Source: Arcobacter ellisii (GTDB lineage: Bacteria > Campylobacterota > Campylobacteria > Campylobacterales > Arcobacteraceae). From it: a stretch of DNA of 64,000 nucleotides. A model generated the notes under the pieces. The model was not told the origin of the DNA. It searched no databases and saw only the letters and a list, made by a program, of their open reading frames with translations. The number at the start of each line of letters is the position of its first letter. The stretch's first letter is position 1. The stretch covers positions 496,001 through 560,000 of the forward strand of contig NZ_CP032097.1 in assembly GCF_003544915.1 (NCBI RefSeq), given 5' to 3'. Below, piece after piece: positions 44,665 through 53,086 of this stretch. Both the position numbers and the translations under genes were made by a program.

Positions 44665-47651
44665 TGAAAAATATTTACGAATTTTTAAAAAATTTAAAAG
44701 ATGAAAAACGATTAAAAGAGTGTCAACTTTTAATCGTAAATGATGATACTCAAGCTCAAATAGCTTCTGATATCGTTTCATATTTAGGATTTAAACCTTT
44801 TGTTTTAGCTGATTTTAGAGCAAATTTTGGGGATGATTTACTCTCTTTTAGTGATGAATTACACGAAATTACAAAAGCTTTAGGGGATTTTTATTCCTAT
44901 AAAAAACAAGATAAAATCTTAATCTCTCCAATACGAACTATCTCATTTGCACTTCCAAAAGAAAAATGTTTTGAAAGTTTTACTATAAATTTTGCTGATA
45001 CTTTAAAAATCGATGAGTTAAAATCAAAACTATATAATTGGGGTTACTATTTTGTAGATATTGTAACAAGTGAAGGTGAAGTCTCTATTCGTGGGGATAT
45101 TATTGATATTTGCCCACTTGGAAGTGAGGCTGGATTTAGAGTTTCTTTATTTGATGATGAAGTTGAAAGTATTAGAAAATTTGATATTGAAGACCAAAAA
45201 TCATCAAAAGAAGAGATTGAGAGTTTTTCTATAAATCCAGCTTTTTTAGCTTTAGATGAATCATCTTTTGAAGAGATAAACGAACAAGTTCAAACAGTTT
45301 CAAGTGATGCTTTTATCAAAGATATTCACTCTTTAGGTTTTTGGTATTTAGGTGATTTAGGGGAATATTTACCTCAAAATTTATCTTCATTTATTACTCA
45401 AGAAGCTTTAGAAGAGTTAGATGAAGTTTATGTTTTTGAAGAAAAAAGAATAAACAAAGATAAGTTTTTATTAACACCTCAAATTTACAATAGTAAAAAT
45501 TATCAAGAGATAAATCCAGCAAATGTAAAAGAGTTTATCTCTTTTCATAAAGATAAAAAAATCACAATTATAAGTGGAACTGAAGCCAAAGTAAAAGGTT
45601 ATGATTTAGATTTAAGTGATAAAAATATCAAATATGTTTTTGATAATCAAATCATAAATCTTGTAAGTAATGAAGAAGTAATTATCTCTTTAAATAAAGA
45701 GGTAAAAAAAAGAAGAAAGAAAAAAGTAAAACTTGTTCTTGATGAGTTACAATACAATGATTTTGTAGTTCATGAAAAACACGGTATTGGTCAATATAAA
45801 GGTATTGAGCCAGTTACTGTAATGGGAGCAAAAAGGGACTTTGTTATTGTTCAATATCAAGGTGAAGATAAACTTTTAATCCCTGTTGAAAATATTGATT
45901 TAATTGATAGATATGTAGCTGATGGAAACTCTTATGCAGTTGTTGATAAGCTAGGTAAGGGAAGCTTTGCCAAACTAAAAGAGAAAGTAAAAGATAGACT
46001 TTTTGCTATTGCAAATGATATTATAAAACTAGCAGCTGCAAGGGAACTTGTAAATGGAATTAAAATTAATACAGATAAAAAAATCCTTGAAGATTTCCAA
46101 AAAACTGCTGGATTTGAATATACAAAAGACCAAAAAAGAAGTATCAAAGAGATATTTAATGATTTAAGTTCTGGTCGTGTTATGGATAGACTTCTTTCAG
46201 GTGATGTTGGTTTTGGAAAAACAGAAGTTGCTATGAATGCATTACTTGCTGTTATTCTTGATGGTTATCAAACTATTTTTGTATGTCCAACTACACTTCT
46301 TGCAACTCAACACTATCATAGTATTCAAAAAAGACTTGAAAATTTTGGAATAAGAGTTGCTAAACTTGATGGAAAAACAACAGCAAAAGAGAAAACAAGT
46401 ATAAAAAAAGGTTTGGAAAACGGGGATATAAAACTTGTTATTGGAACTCACTCTTTACTTGATATAAAAACTTCTAATTTAGCTTTAGTAATCATCGATG
46501 AAGAGCATAAATTTGGAGTAAAACAAAAAGAGAAACTAAAACAATTAAGAGAAGATGTACATATTTTCTCTATGAGTGCAACTCCAATTCCAAGAACTCT
46601 AAACTTAGCCTTATCAAAACTAAAAGGTATGAGTTCACTTTTAACACCTCCAAGTGAAAGATTAGGAGTGCGAACTTATGTAAAAGAGTATAGTGAAAAA
46701 CTAATAAAAGAGATAATTTTAAGGGAAAAAAGAAGAGGTGGACAACTCTTTTATGTTCATAATAATATAGCTTCAATTGAAGCAAAAAAAGCAGATATAG
46801 AAGCAATAGTTCCAAATATCAAAATAGATATTATTCACTCTCAAATAAAACCTGACCAGGCTGAAAAAATCATTGAAGCTTTTGAAAATAAAGAGTTTGA
46901 TATCTTACTTGCAACTTCAATAGTTGAATCAGGAATTCACTTACCAAACGCAAACTCTATTATTATTGATGGTGCAGATAGATTTGGAATCGCTGATTTA
47001 CATCAGCTTCGAGGTCGAGTTGGACGAAGTAATAAAGAAGGGTATTGTTATTATGTGGTTGAAGATAAAAAACAAATCACTGATGATGCAGTAAAAAGAC
47101 TTGTTGCTCTTGAATCAAATTCATATTTAGGAAGTGGAACAGCTTTAGCTCATCAAGATTTAGAGATTCGTGGTGGTGGAAATATCATAGGTGAGGCTCA
47201 AAGTGGACATATCAAACAAATAGGATATGGTTTATATCTTAAAATGTTAGAAGATACTCTTGCAAGTTTAAGTGGAGAAGATAGAGTTGAAAAGAAATCT
47301 GTTGATATAAAATTAGCTATTAGCGCATATATAAGTGAAGAGTATATCAGTGAAGATAGAGTTAGGCTTGAACTTTATAGAAGACTAAGTAAGGCTAGTG
47401 ATATTCAAGAAGTTTATGCTATCGAAGAGGAAATGGAAGATAGATTTGGAAAACCTGATGTTGTTACAAAACAGTTTATAGAACTTATTATCATAAAAAT
47501 CTTAGCTTTAAAACTAGGAATTCAAACTATTAGTTCTTATGAAATGAATATAACTTTTACAAAAGCTGATGATACAAAAGAGACAATTAAGTCGCCATCA
47601 AAAGATGATGATGACATTATCAACACAACTTTAAGGTATTTGAGAAAATAA
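44664..47651 (+). CDS. mfd: Transcription-repair coupling factor
   Basis: A DNA translocase that removes RNA polymerase stalled at lesions and recruits UvrA. It has 995 residues, shorter than the roughly 1150 of E. coli. The UvrB-like N-terminal region has RGDIIDICPLGSEAGFRVSLFDDEVESIR. The RNA-polymerase-interacting domain has DFVVHEKHGIGQYKGIE. The translocase motifs are SGDVGFGKTEVAM (Walker A), IIDEEHKFGVKQKE, SMSATPIPRTL and QLRGRVGRS. A TRCF C-terminal domain follows. The start is GTG, overlapping the stop of the preceding small gene. Confidence 0.97.
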   Translation: MKNIYEFLKNLKDEKRLKECQLLIVNDDTQAQIASDIVSYLGFKPFVLADFRANFGDDLLSFSDELHEITKALGDFYSYKKQDKILISPIRTISFALPKEKCFESFTINFADTLKIDELKSKLYNWGYYFVDIVTSEGEVSIRGDIIDICPLGSEAGFRVSLFDDEVESIRKFDIEDQKSSKEEIESFSINPAFLALDESSFEEINEQVQTVSSDAFIKDIHSLGFWYLGDLGEYLPQNLSSFITQEALEELDEVYVFEEKRINKDKFLLTPQIYNSKNYQEINPANVKEFISFHKDKKITIISGTEAKVKGYDLDLSDKNIKYVFDNQIINLVSNEEVIISLNKEVKKRRKKKVKLVLDELQYNDFVVHEKHGIGQYKGIEPVTVMGAKRDFVIVQYQGEDKLLIPVENIDLIDRYVADGNSYAVVDKLGKGSFAKLKEKVKDRLFAIANDIIKLAAARELVNGIKINTDKKILEDFQKTAGFEYTKDQKRSIKEIFNDLSSGRVMDRLLSGDVGFGKTEVAMNALLAVILDGYQTIFVCPTTLLATQHYHSIQKRLENFGIRVAKLDGKTTAKEKTSIKKGLENGDIKLVIGTHSLLDIKTSNLALVIIDEEHKFGVKQKEKLKQLREDVHIFSMSATPIPRTLNLALSKLKGMSSLLTPPSERLGVRTYVKEYSEKLIKEIILREKRRGGQLFYVHNNIASIEAKKADIEAIVPNIKIDIIHSQIKPDQAEKIIEAFENKEFDILLATSIVESGIHLPNANSIIIDGADRFGIADLHQLRGRVGRSNKEGYCYYVVEDKKQITDDAVKRLVALESNSYLGSGTALAHQDLEIRGGGNIIGEAQSGHIKQIGYGLYLKMLEDTLASLSGEDRVEKKSVDIKLAISAYISEEYISEDRVRLELYRRLSKASDIQEVYAIEEEMEDRFGKPDVVTKQFIELIIIKILALKLGIQTISSYEMNITFTKADDTKETIKSPSKDDDDIINTTLRYLRK

Positions 47652-47661
47652 TCAAATACCT
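47634..47661. terminator. Hairpin spanning the mfd stop codon, between convergent mfd and cowN
   Basis: AGGTATTTGA (47634-47643) pairs perfectly with TCAAATACCT (47652-47661) around an eight-base loop that contains the mfd TAA. There is no T run on either strand, so it is not a textbook terminator, but it is the only strong structure between the two convergent genes. Confidence 0.5.
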
Positions 47662-47666
47662 AAAGT

Positions 47667-47981
47667 TTAGCAACACTCCAACTCACAAACACTCAAAGCT
47701 TTTAATCCTTGTTCATCATTTGCTTTTTCAAAAAGTTCATCAAGATAAAAAGAGTTTGAACAAACTAAATATAAAACGGCTTCTTTTTCATCATCTTTTT
47801 GGTTTCTTGTGTAATATGCTTTTGGAATCATTGGAACTATTTTTTTCCAATAGATATTCATATTTTTTGGATTTTCTAAAACCCTTAACATATTATCAAT
47901 TACACAACAAGCATTTTCAAAACAATTTATATTTTTAAAGCTTATGTATCTTTCATCAATTCTTATTTCATTGCTTGACAT
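47667..47981 (-). CDS. cowN: N2-fixation sustaining protein CowN
   Basis: A 104-residue soluble protein matching CowN, which lets nitrogenase work in the presence of carbon monoxide. The family pattern is visible: DERYISFKNINCFENACCVID at the N-terminus, NIYWKKIVP, LYLVCSNSFYLDELFEKANDEQGLKAL, and the diagnostic final ELECC (family: EEECC-type ending). GGGGGA precedes the ATG. No nif gene lies in the window, so the host either has nif genes elsewhere or uses CowN for something else. It is divergent from an AraC regulator gene and convergent with mfd. Confidence 0.85.
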   Translation of the reverse strand: MSSNEIRIDERYISFKNINCFENACCVIDNMLRVLENPKNMNIYWKKIVPMIPKAYYTRNQKDDEKEAVLYLVCSNSFYLDELFEKANDEQGLKALSVCELECC

Positions 47982-48087
47982 AAAAAATCCCCCTACATTA
48001 TTTTATATACAATTTTACTTTTATTAAAAAAAATCCCTATGTTATAATGTGAAGAATTAGTGACATTTTACGAAAATAAAGGGAAAT
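47982..48087. promoter_or_regulatory. Divergent promoter region of cowN and the AraC regulator
   Basis: The 106-base gap holds TATAAT (48043-48048) for the rightward AraC gene and an AT-rich TATATAAAAT-type element on the minus strand for cowN. Two similar stretches, AAAAAATCCCCCTACATTAT (from 47982) and AAAAAATCCCTATGTTATAA (from 48028), form an imperfect direct repeat about 46 bases apart, which could be regulator sites. Confidence 0.45.
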
Positions 48088-49080
48088 ATGACGGAATTAT
48101 CAAGTGTTACATTTCATTATGTATTAAAAGCTTTAGAAAAAACAACAAATATTTCCATAGAAAAAATGTTGGAACAAGTTGATTTAACTATGGAAATTTT
48201 ATCGAAACATGATGGTAAAATTGATAGTAAAAATCTCTCTTTTATTTTTAGATATTGTATGAAAGAGTCAAATAATAAAGTATTAGCTTTACATATTGGT
48301 CAAGCTGTTTCTTACCAATCATTAGGACTTTTAGGATATTTACTTTTAAATACAAATAATTTAAAGCAGATGATTGAAAAATTTAATTATTATCAAAAAT
48401 TAATAAGTGGATATTTTAAATTTCATTTTTTTGATGATGGAATTTATTATAAATTAGCAATTTATATAAATGAAAATCCTATGATTCCAGTTCCAAGCTT
48501 TCATGCTCAAGTTCATCTATCCTCAATAGTATCAATCTTAACTCAAATTTTAGGACAAAAAGTAACTCCTGAATTTACATATTTTAGTCAAGAAAAAGAT
48601 GAAAATATAGTTGAATATAAAAAAATATTTGGAGAAAATATCTTTTTTTCAAAAGATGAAAATGCAATATTTTTTAAAAAAGATAATTTAGATATTTCTG
48701 TAAAAAATTCAAATTCATCTATGTTAGAGTATTTTGAAAATGAAGCAAAAAAAATTTTAGATGAACTTGAAATAAAAACTTGGTATGCAAAAGTTGAAAA
48801 AGAGATTTTTAAAAATATAGCAGAAAAAGAGATAACAATTGAATTAATCTCCAAAAATTTAGGAACAACACCAAGAACTTTACAAAACTATTTAAAAGCA
48901 GAAAATAAGACTTTCAGAGAGGCTTTAAATAAAATTAGACAAAAACTAGCAGAACATTATATAAATAATACAAAAATGGATTATGGAACAATCTCTTTTT
49001 TATTAGGTTATAGTGAACCTAGTTCATTTTTTAGAGCATATAAAAAATGGAATAAAAAAACTCCAAAACAGAGTAAATGA
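48088..49080 (+). CDS. AraC-family transcriptional regulator
   Basis: A 330-residue regulator. The N-terminal part (about 20-205) resembles the ligand-binding domain of OruR/GliR-like AraC proteins, with YCMKESNNKVLALHIGQAV, LGLLGYLLLNTNNLKQ and the hydrophobic HFFDDG region. The C-terminal HTH_18 domain (about 240-325) has ITIELISKNLGTTPRTLQNYL and the second helix-turn-helix YGTISFLLGYSEPSSFFRAYKKW. AAAGGGAAAT precedes the ATG. It is divergent from cowN and may control it; a distant target is equally possible. A good terminator follows. Confidence 0.88.
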   Translation: MTELSSVTFHYVLKALEKTTNISIEKMLEQVDLTMEILSKHDGKIDSKNLSFIFRYCMKESNNKVLALHIGQAVSYQSLGLLGYLLLNTNNLKQMIEKFNYYQKLISGYFKFHFFDDGIYYKLAIYINENPMIPVPSFHAQVHLSSIVSILTQILGQKVTPEFTYFSQEKDENIVEYKKIFGENIFFSKDENAIFFKKDNLDISVKNSNSSMLEYFENEAKKILDELEIKTWYAKVEKEIFKNIAEKEITIELISKNLGTTPRTLQNYLKAENKTFREALNKIRQKLAEHYINNTKMDYGTISFLLGYSEPSSFFRAYKKWNKKTPKQSK

Positions 49081-49085
49081 AGGTC

Positions 49086-49118
49086 AAAAAGAGAAAGAAA
49101 GCACACTTTCTCTTTTTT
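49086..49118 (+). terminator. Rho-independent terminator after the AraC gene
   Basis: AAAAAGAGAAAG pairs with CTTTCTCTTTTT around an eight-base loop and is followed by further T residues. The rest of the 49119-49242 gap is AT-rich with no feature I can support. Confidence 0.82.
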
Positions 49119-49242
49119 ATTTAGGAAGGAGTCTGAATGAGTTAAAAATTTGTTAAATCTATAAAATACTCTTCATAATAAATTATTCAAATTTACTATG
49201 ATGGAATTATACTAAATAGAAGTGTATAAAAAGTGTCGCTTA

Positions 49243-50244
49243 TTAATAAATTTCAATTTCGCATACAACTTGTGCGTGATCACTACTTAAAAGTGAGCCA
49301 TTTTGGTTTTTTTGTAAATGTTCATCAAAAATCTCATAAGAGGTAACTTTCCCAATTGCATTTTCATTTTTTTTATCAAAATCTTTAGAAACAAAAATAT
49401 AATCCAAAACATTTCCTTTTCCAGCAAAATAACTTGTTGGAGTTCTTTTTACTCCTTTAAATTCAGGATGAGGATTAACAACTTTTATTTTATGTAAAGA
49501 ATAAGCATCTAAAAGTAAAAAATCATCTTTTTCTAGATTTTCTTCGTGATATCTTTTATTAGTTAATGCATCAATTGTTAGTGAAAATTCTTTATCATTT
49601 AAGTCACAAACTAAAATAGAAGGTTTTTTATTTGCTTTTATATTTGAGTATAAAGAACTAGCTTCACAAAGTCTTTGTTTTAAAGATAAAGAGTAGTTGT
49701 TTTTTAAAGCAACTTCTACCTTTTTTAGTTTATCTTCTAATTTATCTGCTTTTGTAAAGATATATTCAAATTCATTTTCTCTATTTGATTTTAAATGGCA
49801 AACATAAAAATTTATCTCTTTTTGATTCGGTAAAATTATTGTAGCTTTTATTGGTTCTCTTGCAAATTTAAAAAAGCCTTCAACATTATGTTTTTTTAAA
49901 GAACTAAAATCAACATCAACTTTTTTTAGACTTTTTATTGGAAATTTAGAAGCAAGAGCAACAGTTGTACTTACATAAATTAATTCATTTTTTTTATCAA
50001 CTTTTGCTTTATCAATAGTTTTAAAATATTTAAACCCTTTTTCTAATAAAAGCTCTTTAAGTGCATTTTTTGAAAAAACTTCTTGAAAACCAATAATATC
50101 ACAGTTCATTTTTTCTATTTGGTTTTTTATCCAAGTGGTTTTTTCTTCCCATTCAACAGGTATAAATTTTTCTTTTTTTGTGTACCAAGAAAAAGGTGGT
50201 TCAGCAAACTGAAAAAGATTAAAAGTACCTATTCTAATTTTCAT
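49243..50244 (-). CDS. Endonuclease/exonuclease/phosphatase (EEP) family protein
   Basis: A 333-residue soluble hydrolase of the EEP fold (DNase I, exonuclease III and inositol phosphatase relatives). Visible motifs are GTFNLFQF at the start, DIIGFQEVF (metal-binding Glu), FYVCHLKSN, LVCDLNDKEF (Asn/Asp pair), LDYIFVSKDF, and the final SSDHAQVVCEI with the catalytic Asp-His. No signal peptide is present, so it probably acts in the cytoplasm on a nucleic acid or phosphoester I cannot specify. Its ATG overlaps the stop of the upstream diguanylate cyclase gene by four bases. Confidence 0.85.
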   Translation of the reverse strand: MKIRIGTFNLFQFAEPPFSWYTKKEKFIPVEWEEKTTWIKNQIEKMNCDIIGFQEVFSKNALKELLLEKGFKYFKTIDKAKVDKKNELIYVSTTVALASKFPIKSLKKVDVDFSSLKKHNVEGFFKFAREPIKATIILPNQKEINFYVCHLKSNRENEFEYIFTKADKLEDKLKKVEVALKNNYSLSLKQRLCEASSLYSNIKANKKPSILVCDLNDKEFSLTIDALTNKRYHEENLEKDDFLLLDAYSLHKIKVVNPHPEFKGVKRTPTSYFAGKGNVLDYIFVSKDFDKKNENAIGKVTSYEIFDEHLQKNQNGSLLSSDHAQVVCEIEIY

Positions 50245-52358
50245 ATTTTATTATCAAAAAAAACAGTATTTCTTCCCTGTTTTTTAGCTTTATATAAATT
50301 ATCATCAGCCTCTTTGTAAAGCTTGTCACTATTTTCAACTTCATTTGCATTTTTTGAAACTAAACCAATAGAAATAGTCAGATGTTTTGATATATCACTT
50401 GCTTTGTGTTCAATTTTAAGATTTTCTACTTCAGTTCTTAAAATTTGTGCAAACTCTATAGCTTTTTCTTTTTCCAAAGTAGTTATTATTGCAAACTCTT
50501 CTCCACCTAATCTAAAGGCAAAATCACTTGCTCTATTTGTTTTATTTTTTAAAAGCCTAGCAACATCTTCTAAAGCAACATCACCTTTTTGATGACCGTA
50601 AGTATCATTATATTGTTTGAAATAATCAATATCTAAAATCAATAAAGAGATACAATTATTTTCTCTTTTTGCTCTATTTATCTCTTCATTTATTTTTGTA
50701 TTAAAAAATCTTCTATTGTATAAACGTGTTAATTCATCAGTGATAGACAAATGTTCAATATGTTTTTTGTCAGTAATATTCGACCTAATTGCAGTAAAAC
50801 CTTTGATTTCATTATTTTTAATTACAGGTTTTATAATTGCCCAAACCCAATACTCTTCACCTTTTTTATTTATATTATGAATTTCACCTTTCCAACTTTT
50901 TCCACTTAATAAAGTATTCCACATATTTTCATAAAATTCATTTGGAACATCAGGATGTCTTACTAAGTTGTGAGTTTTACCAATTAACTCTTTTCTTGAA
51001 TATCCAGAAATTTCACAAAAAGCTTCACTAACATCTGTAATAACTCCATCTTTATTTGTTGAAGAGATAATTACATTTTCATTAACTATTTGAATATAAT
51101 CTTGAAGTCTTTTTTCTGCAAGATTTTTATTTTCTAAAGTTGTATTTAGATTATTTGCTAAAGTTACGAACTCTTGATATGTCAAATCATTTGTATTGAT
51201 TTTTTCATTATTTTTTGAAGCTTTTTTAAAAGATAAAATTAAATTATTTATATTAGAATTAATATAATTAGAAAGCTTTTCAGAAAGGAAATAAATAACA
51301 ATTAATAAGACTACAAAAATTACTAATATTGATTTTATTTGATTAATCACAGTTTGTTTGAAAATAGCTTCTTTTCTATTTAATTCCATTTGCATATCAT
51401 CTAAATAAATTCCAGTACCAATAATCCAATTATAAGCTTCATATTTTTTGATAAAAGAGATTTTGTCATACTCTTCACTAGTATTTGGTTTTTTGAATTT
51501 ATAGCTAAAATAACCACCTTCAGGATTTTTTATTGTGTCAAGTTGTTTTTGGAATAAATCAGGAAAAGGGTGCTCTTTTGGTTCTTTTACTCTTTTCCCA
51601 TCAAAAACTAAACTTTTCCCATCCATAGAATTTACAAAAATATAACCATTGTTTCCAAATCTTATAGTTGCAATCCAATCCAATAAATCATCTTTATTTT
51701 TTTCTCTGATTTCATCAACATATTCTCCAATTCCTATATGCCAATCAAAAGGTTCAAAAAGTTTTACATAAGATATTTTTGAGTATTGTTTTTTATCTGT
51801 TGTATCAGGTTTAACAAAATTATTTACTAATAAACCCTCTTTTTTTTCTAAAGCAACTTTTGCTTGTTTTTGAATTATAAAATCTCCATTATAATCTTTT
51901 AAATTCCATACATCAGTATAATTATCAAGTTTTATCTCTTTATTAAAAAGAACAGCACGTCCTTTATTACTATTTATAAAAAAATAACTATTGTCGTTTG
52001 GATAAGTAAGATTTTTTAAAGAATTTGCAATTAAATATTTTATTTCATCATCGCTTTTTGTATCTTTATTTTCATCATATATTGATTTTGCAATAGTATA
52101 AGCTTGATTTACTCTCTCTTCTAATCTTTTATGAATAGAGTCATTTAGAAGTTCTTCTTTATATTGAATAAATTTATGAATAGTTAAAACTTCTTCTTTT
52201 ATCTCTTTCTTTTTTTGTTCTGTAAACTCATTTTTTATATAAATAATATCATTTTGAAAATTATTGTATTGATATAACATAGAGACTAAAAAAGCTAAAG
52301 AACTTGATACAAAAGCAGTAATAAAGATAAATCTTTTAATAAATTTAGATAGTTTCAC
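50241..52358 (-). CDS. Membrane diguanylate cyclase with two Cache domains and PAS
   Basis: A 705-residue cyclic-di-GMP synthase. Transmembrane helix 1 is at about 10-30. Two Cache_2-type periplasmic modules follow (GNNGYIFVNSMDG and the repeated FEPFDWHIGIGEY / YEAYNWIIGTGIY). Helix 2 is at about 345-365, then a PAS domain (about 425-535) with FCEISGYSRKELIGKTHNLVRHPD. The GGDEF domain has LGGEEFAI, and an RASD five residues before it fits the inhibitory RxxD site. The sensor layout matches the orphan kinase at 9327-11258. It is first in a two-gene operon with the EEP gene. Confidence 0.92.
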   Translation of the reverse strand: MKLSKFIKRFIFITAFVSSSLAFLVSMLYQYNNFQNDIIYIKNEFTEQKKKEIKEEVLTIHKFIQYKEELLNDSIHKRLEERVNQAYTIAKSIYDENKDTKSDDEIKYLIANSLKNLTYPNDNSYFFINSNKGRAVLFNKEIKLDNYTDVWNLKDYNGDFIIQKQAKVALEKKEGLLVNNFVKPDTTDKKQYSKISYVKLFEPFDWHIGIGEYVDEIREKNKDDLLDWIATIRFGNNGYIFVNSMDGKSLVFDGKRVKEPKEHPFPDLFQKQLDTIKNPEGGYFSYKFKKPNTSEEYDKISFIKKYEAYNWIIGTGIYLDDMQMELNRKEAIFKQTVINQIKSILVIFVVLLIVIYFLSEKLSNYINSNINNLILSFKKASKNNEKINTNDLTYQEFVTLANNLNTTLENKNLAEKRLQDYIQIVNENVIISSTNKDGVITDVSEAFCEISGYSRKELIGKTHNLVRHPDVPNEFYENMWNTLLSGKSWKGEIHNINKKGEEYWVWAIIKPVIKNNEIKGFTAIRSNITDKKHIEHLSITDELTRLYNRRFFNTKINEEINRAKRENNCISLLILDIDYFKQYNDTYGHQKGDVALEDVARLLKNKTNRASDFAFRLGGEEFAIITTLEKEKAIEFAQILRTEVENLKIEHKASDISKHLTISIGLVSKNANEVENSDKLYKEADDNLYKAKKQGRNTVFFDNKI

Positions 52359-52422
52359 GTAGATTCTTTATATTTTTTCCTTAAATTATAACTAAATAAA
52401 GATTATTTCTTTATATTATTTT

Positions 52423-52460
52423 GTTAAAAAATCGTTAAGATAAAATTTAAAAATCGTTAA
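52423..52460 (+). promoter_or_regulatory. Phased GTTAA repeats upstream of the Spy-like gene (CpxR/OmpR-type operator candidate)
   Basis: GTTAA occurs at 52423, 52434 and 52456, with steps of 11 and 22 bases. The 12-mer AAAAATCGTTAA is repeated exactly at 52427-52438 and 52449-52460. A CATAAT -10 box follows at 52472-52477, so the repeats cover the -35 region. Direct repeats one helical turn apart are typical of OmpR-family regulators (CpxR: GTAAA-N5-GTAAA), and such a regulator gene lies downstream. Confidence 0.6.
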
Positions 52461-52505
52461 ATTCAACTTGTCATAATTTCACATATCAAATAAAAAGGAT
52501 TTAAA

Positions 52506-52967
52506 ATGAAAATTAAAAATAAAATTGTTTCAGGATTAGTTTTAGCTTCACTTCTTTCAGGTGGATTATATGCAGCAAATGGTGAGATGGATAAAAAAGA
52601 GAATATGAGAAAAAATGACTCAAGTTGTATGATGCACAAAGGAAAATTTGAAAATAAAAATCATAGAGGAGAGTTTCATATTTTTGGAATTTTTAAAGAG
52701 TTGAATTTAACAGCAGAGCAAGATGAAAAAATCAAAAAAATCATTGAAGATAGCAGAAAAAATGAAAAATCTTTAAATGAAGCATTTACAAAAGATGGTT
52801 TCGATAAAGCTAAATATATTCAGATTATGAGTGAAAAAAGAGATAATATGTTAAAATCTAAAGCAGAAGTAATTGAAAAATCATATGCTGTATTAACTGA
52901 TAAACAAAAAGAACAATTAAAAGTTCTTATGGATTTAAGAAAAGAAAAAATGGATAAAAGATTATAA
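52506..52967 (+). CDS. Spy/CpxP-like periplasmic protein
   Basis: A 153-residue exported protein with a signal peptide (MKIKNKIVSGLVLASLLSGGLYA). The mature part is helical and charged. It has ELNLTAEQDEKIKKIIEDSR and a second VLTDKQKEQLKVLMDLRKEK, the two LTxxQ-type motifs of Spy, CpxP and related metal-resistance proteins. In enterobacteria such proteins act as envelope chaperones or as inhibitors of the CpxA kinase. A Met/His-rich segment (SSCMMHKGKFENKNHRGEFH) could bind metal. AAAAAGGA precedes the ATG. An OmpR-family regulator and kinase follow, an arrangement like cpxP-cpxRA. Confidence 0.83.
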   Translation: MKIKNKIVSGLVLASLLSGGLYAANGEMDKKENMRKNDSSCMMHKGKFENKNHRGEFHIFGIFKELNLTAEQDEKIKKIIEDSRKNEKSLNEAFTKDGFDKAKYIQIMSEKRDNMLKSKAEVIEKSYAVLTDKQKEQLKVLMDLRKEKMDKRL

Positions 52968-52983
52968 GGCTTTTTCTAAAGCC
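52968..52983 (+). terminator. Weak hairpin at the end of the Spy-like gene
   Basis: GGCTTT, a TTCT loop and AAAGCC form a 6-bp stem immediately after the stop codon. The T content downstream is modest, so it may act as a partial terminator that lowers expression of the two-component genes relative to the Spy-like gene. Confidence 0.45.
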
Positions 52984-52996
52984 CTTTAGAATTTGT

Positions 52997-53035
52997 TTTA
53001 CTTTAGGTATTTTTATAAATACCGTTAAAAGTAAA
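52997..53035 (+). repeat. Two-part inverted repeat upstream of the response regulator
   Basis: The outer arms TTTACTTT (52997-53004) and AAAGTAAA (53028-53035) and the inner arms GGTATTT (53006-53012) and AAATACC (53017-53023) are all perfect, with a small asymmetric bulge between them. A further short GTTCC/GGAAC repeat follows at 53050-53068. The whole set lies between the Spy-like gene and the regulator gene and could be an operator or an RNA structure that tunes downstream expression. Confidence 0.55.
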
Positions 53036-53086
53036 TTAAAGATGATTAGGTTCCTTTTGAATAGGAACTATTTAAAAGGATAAAAT

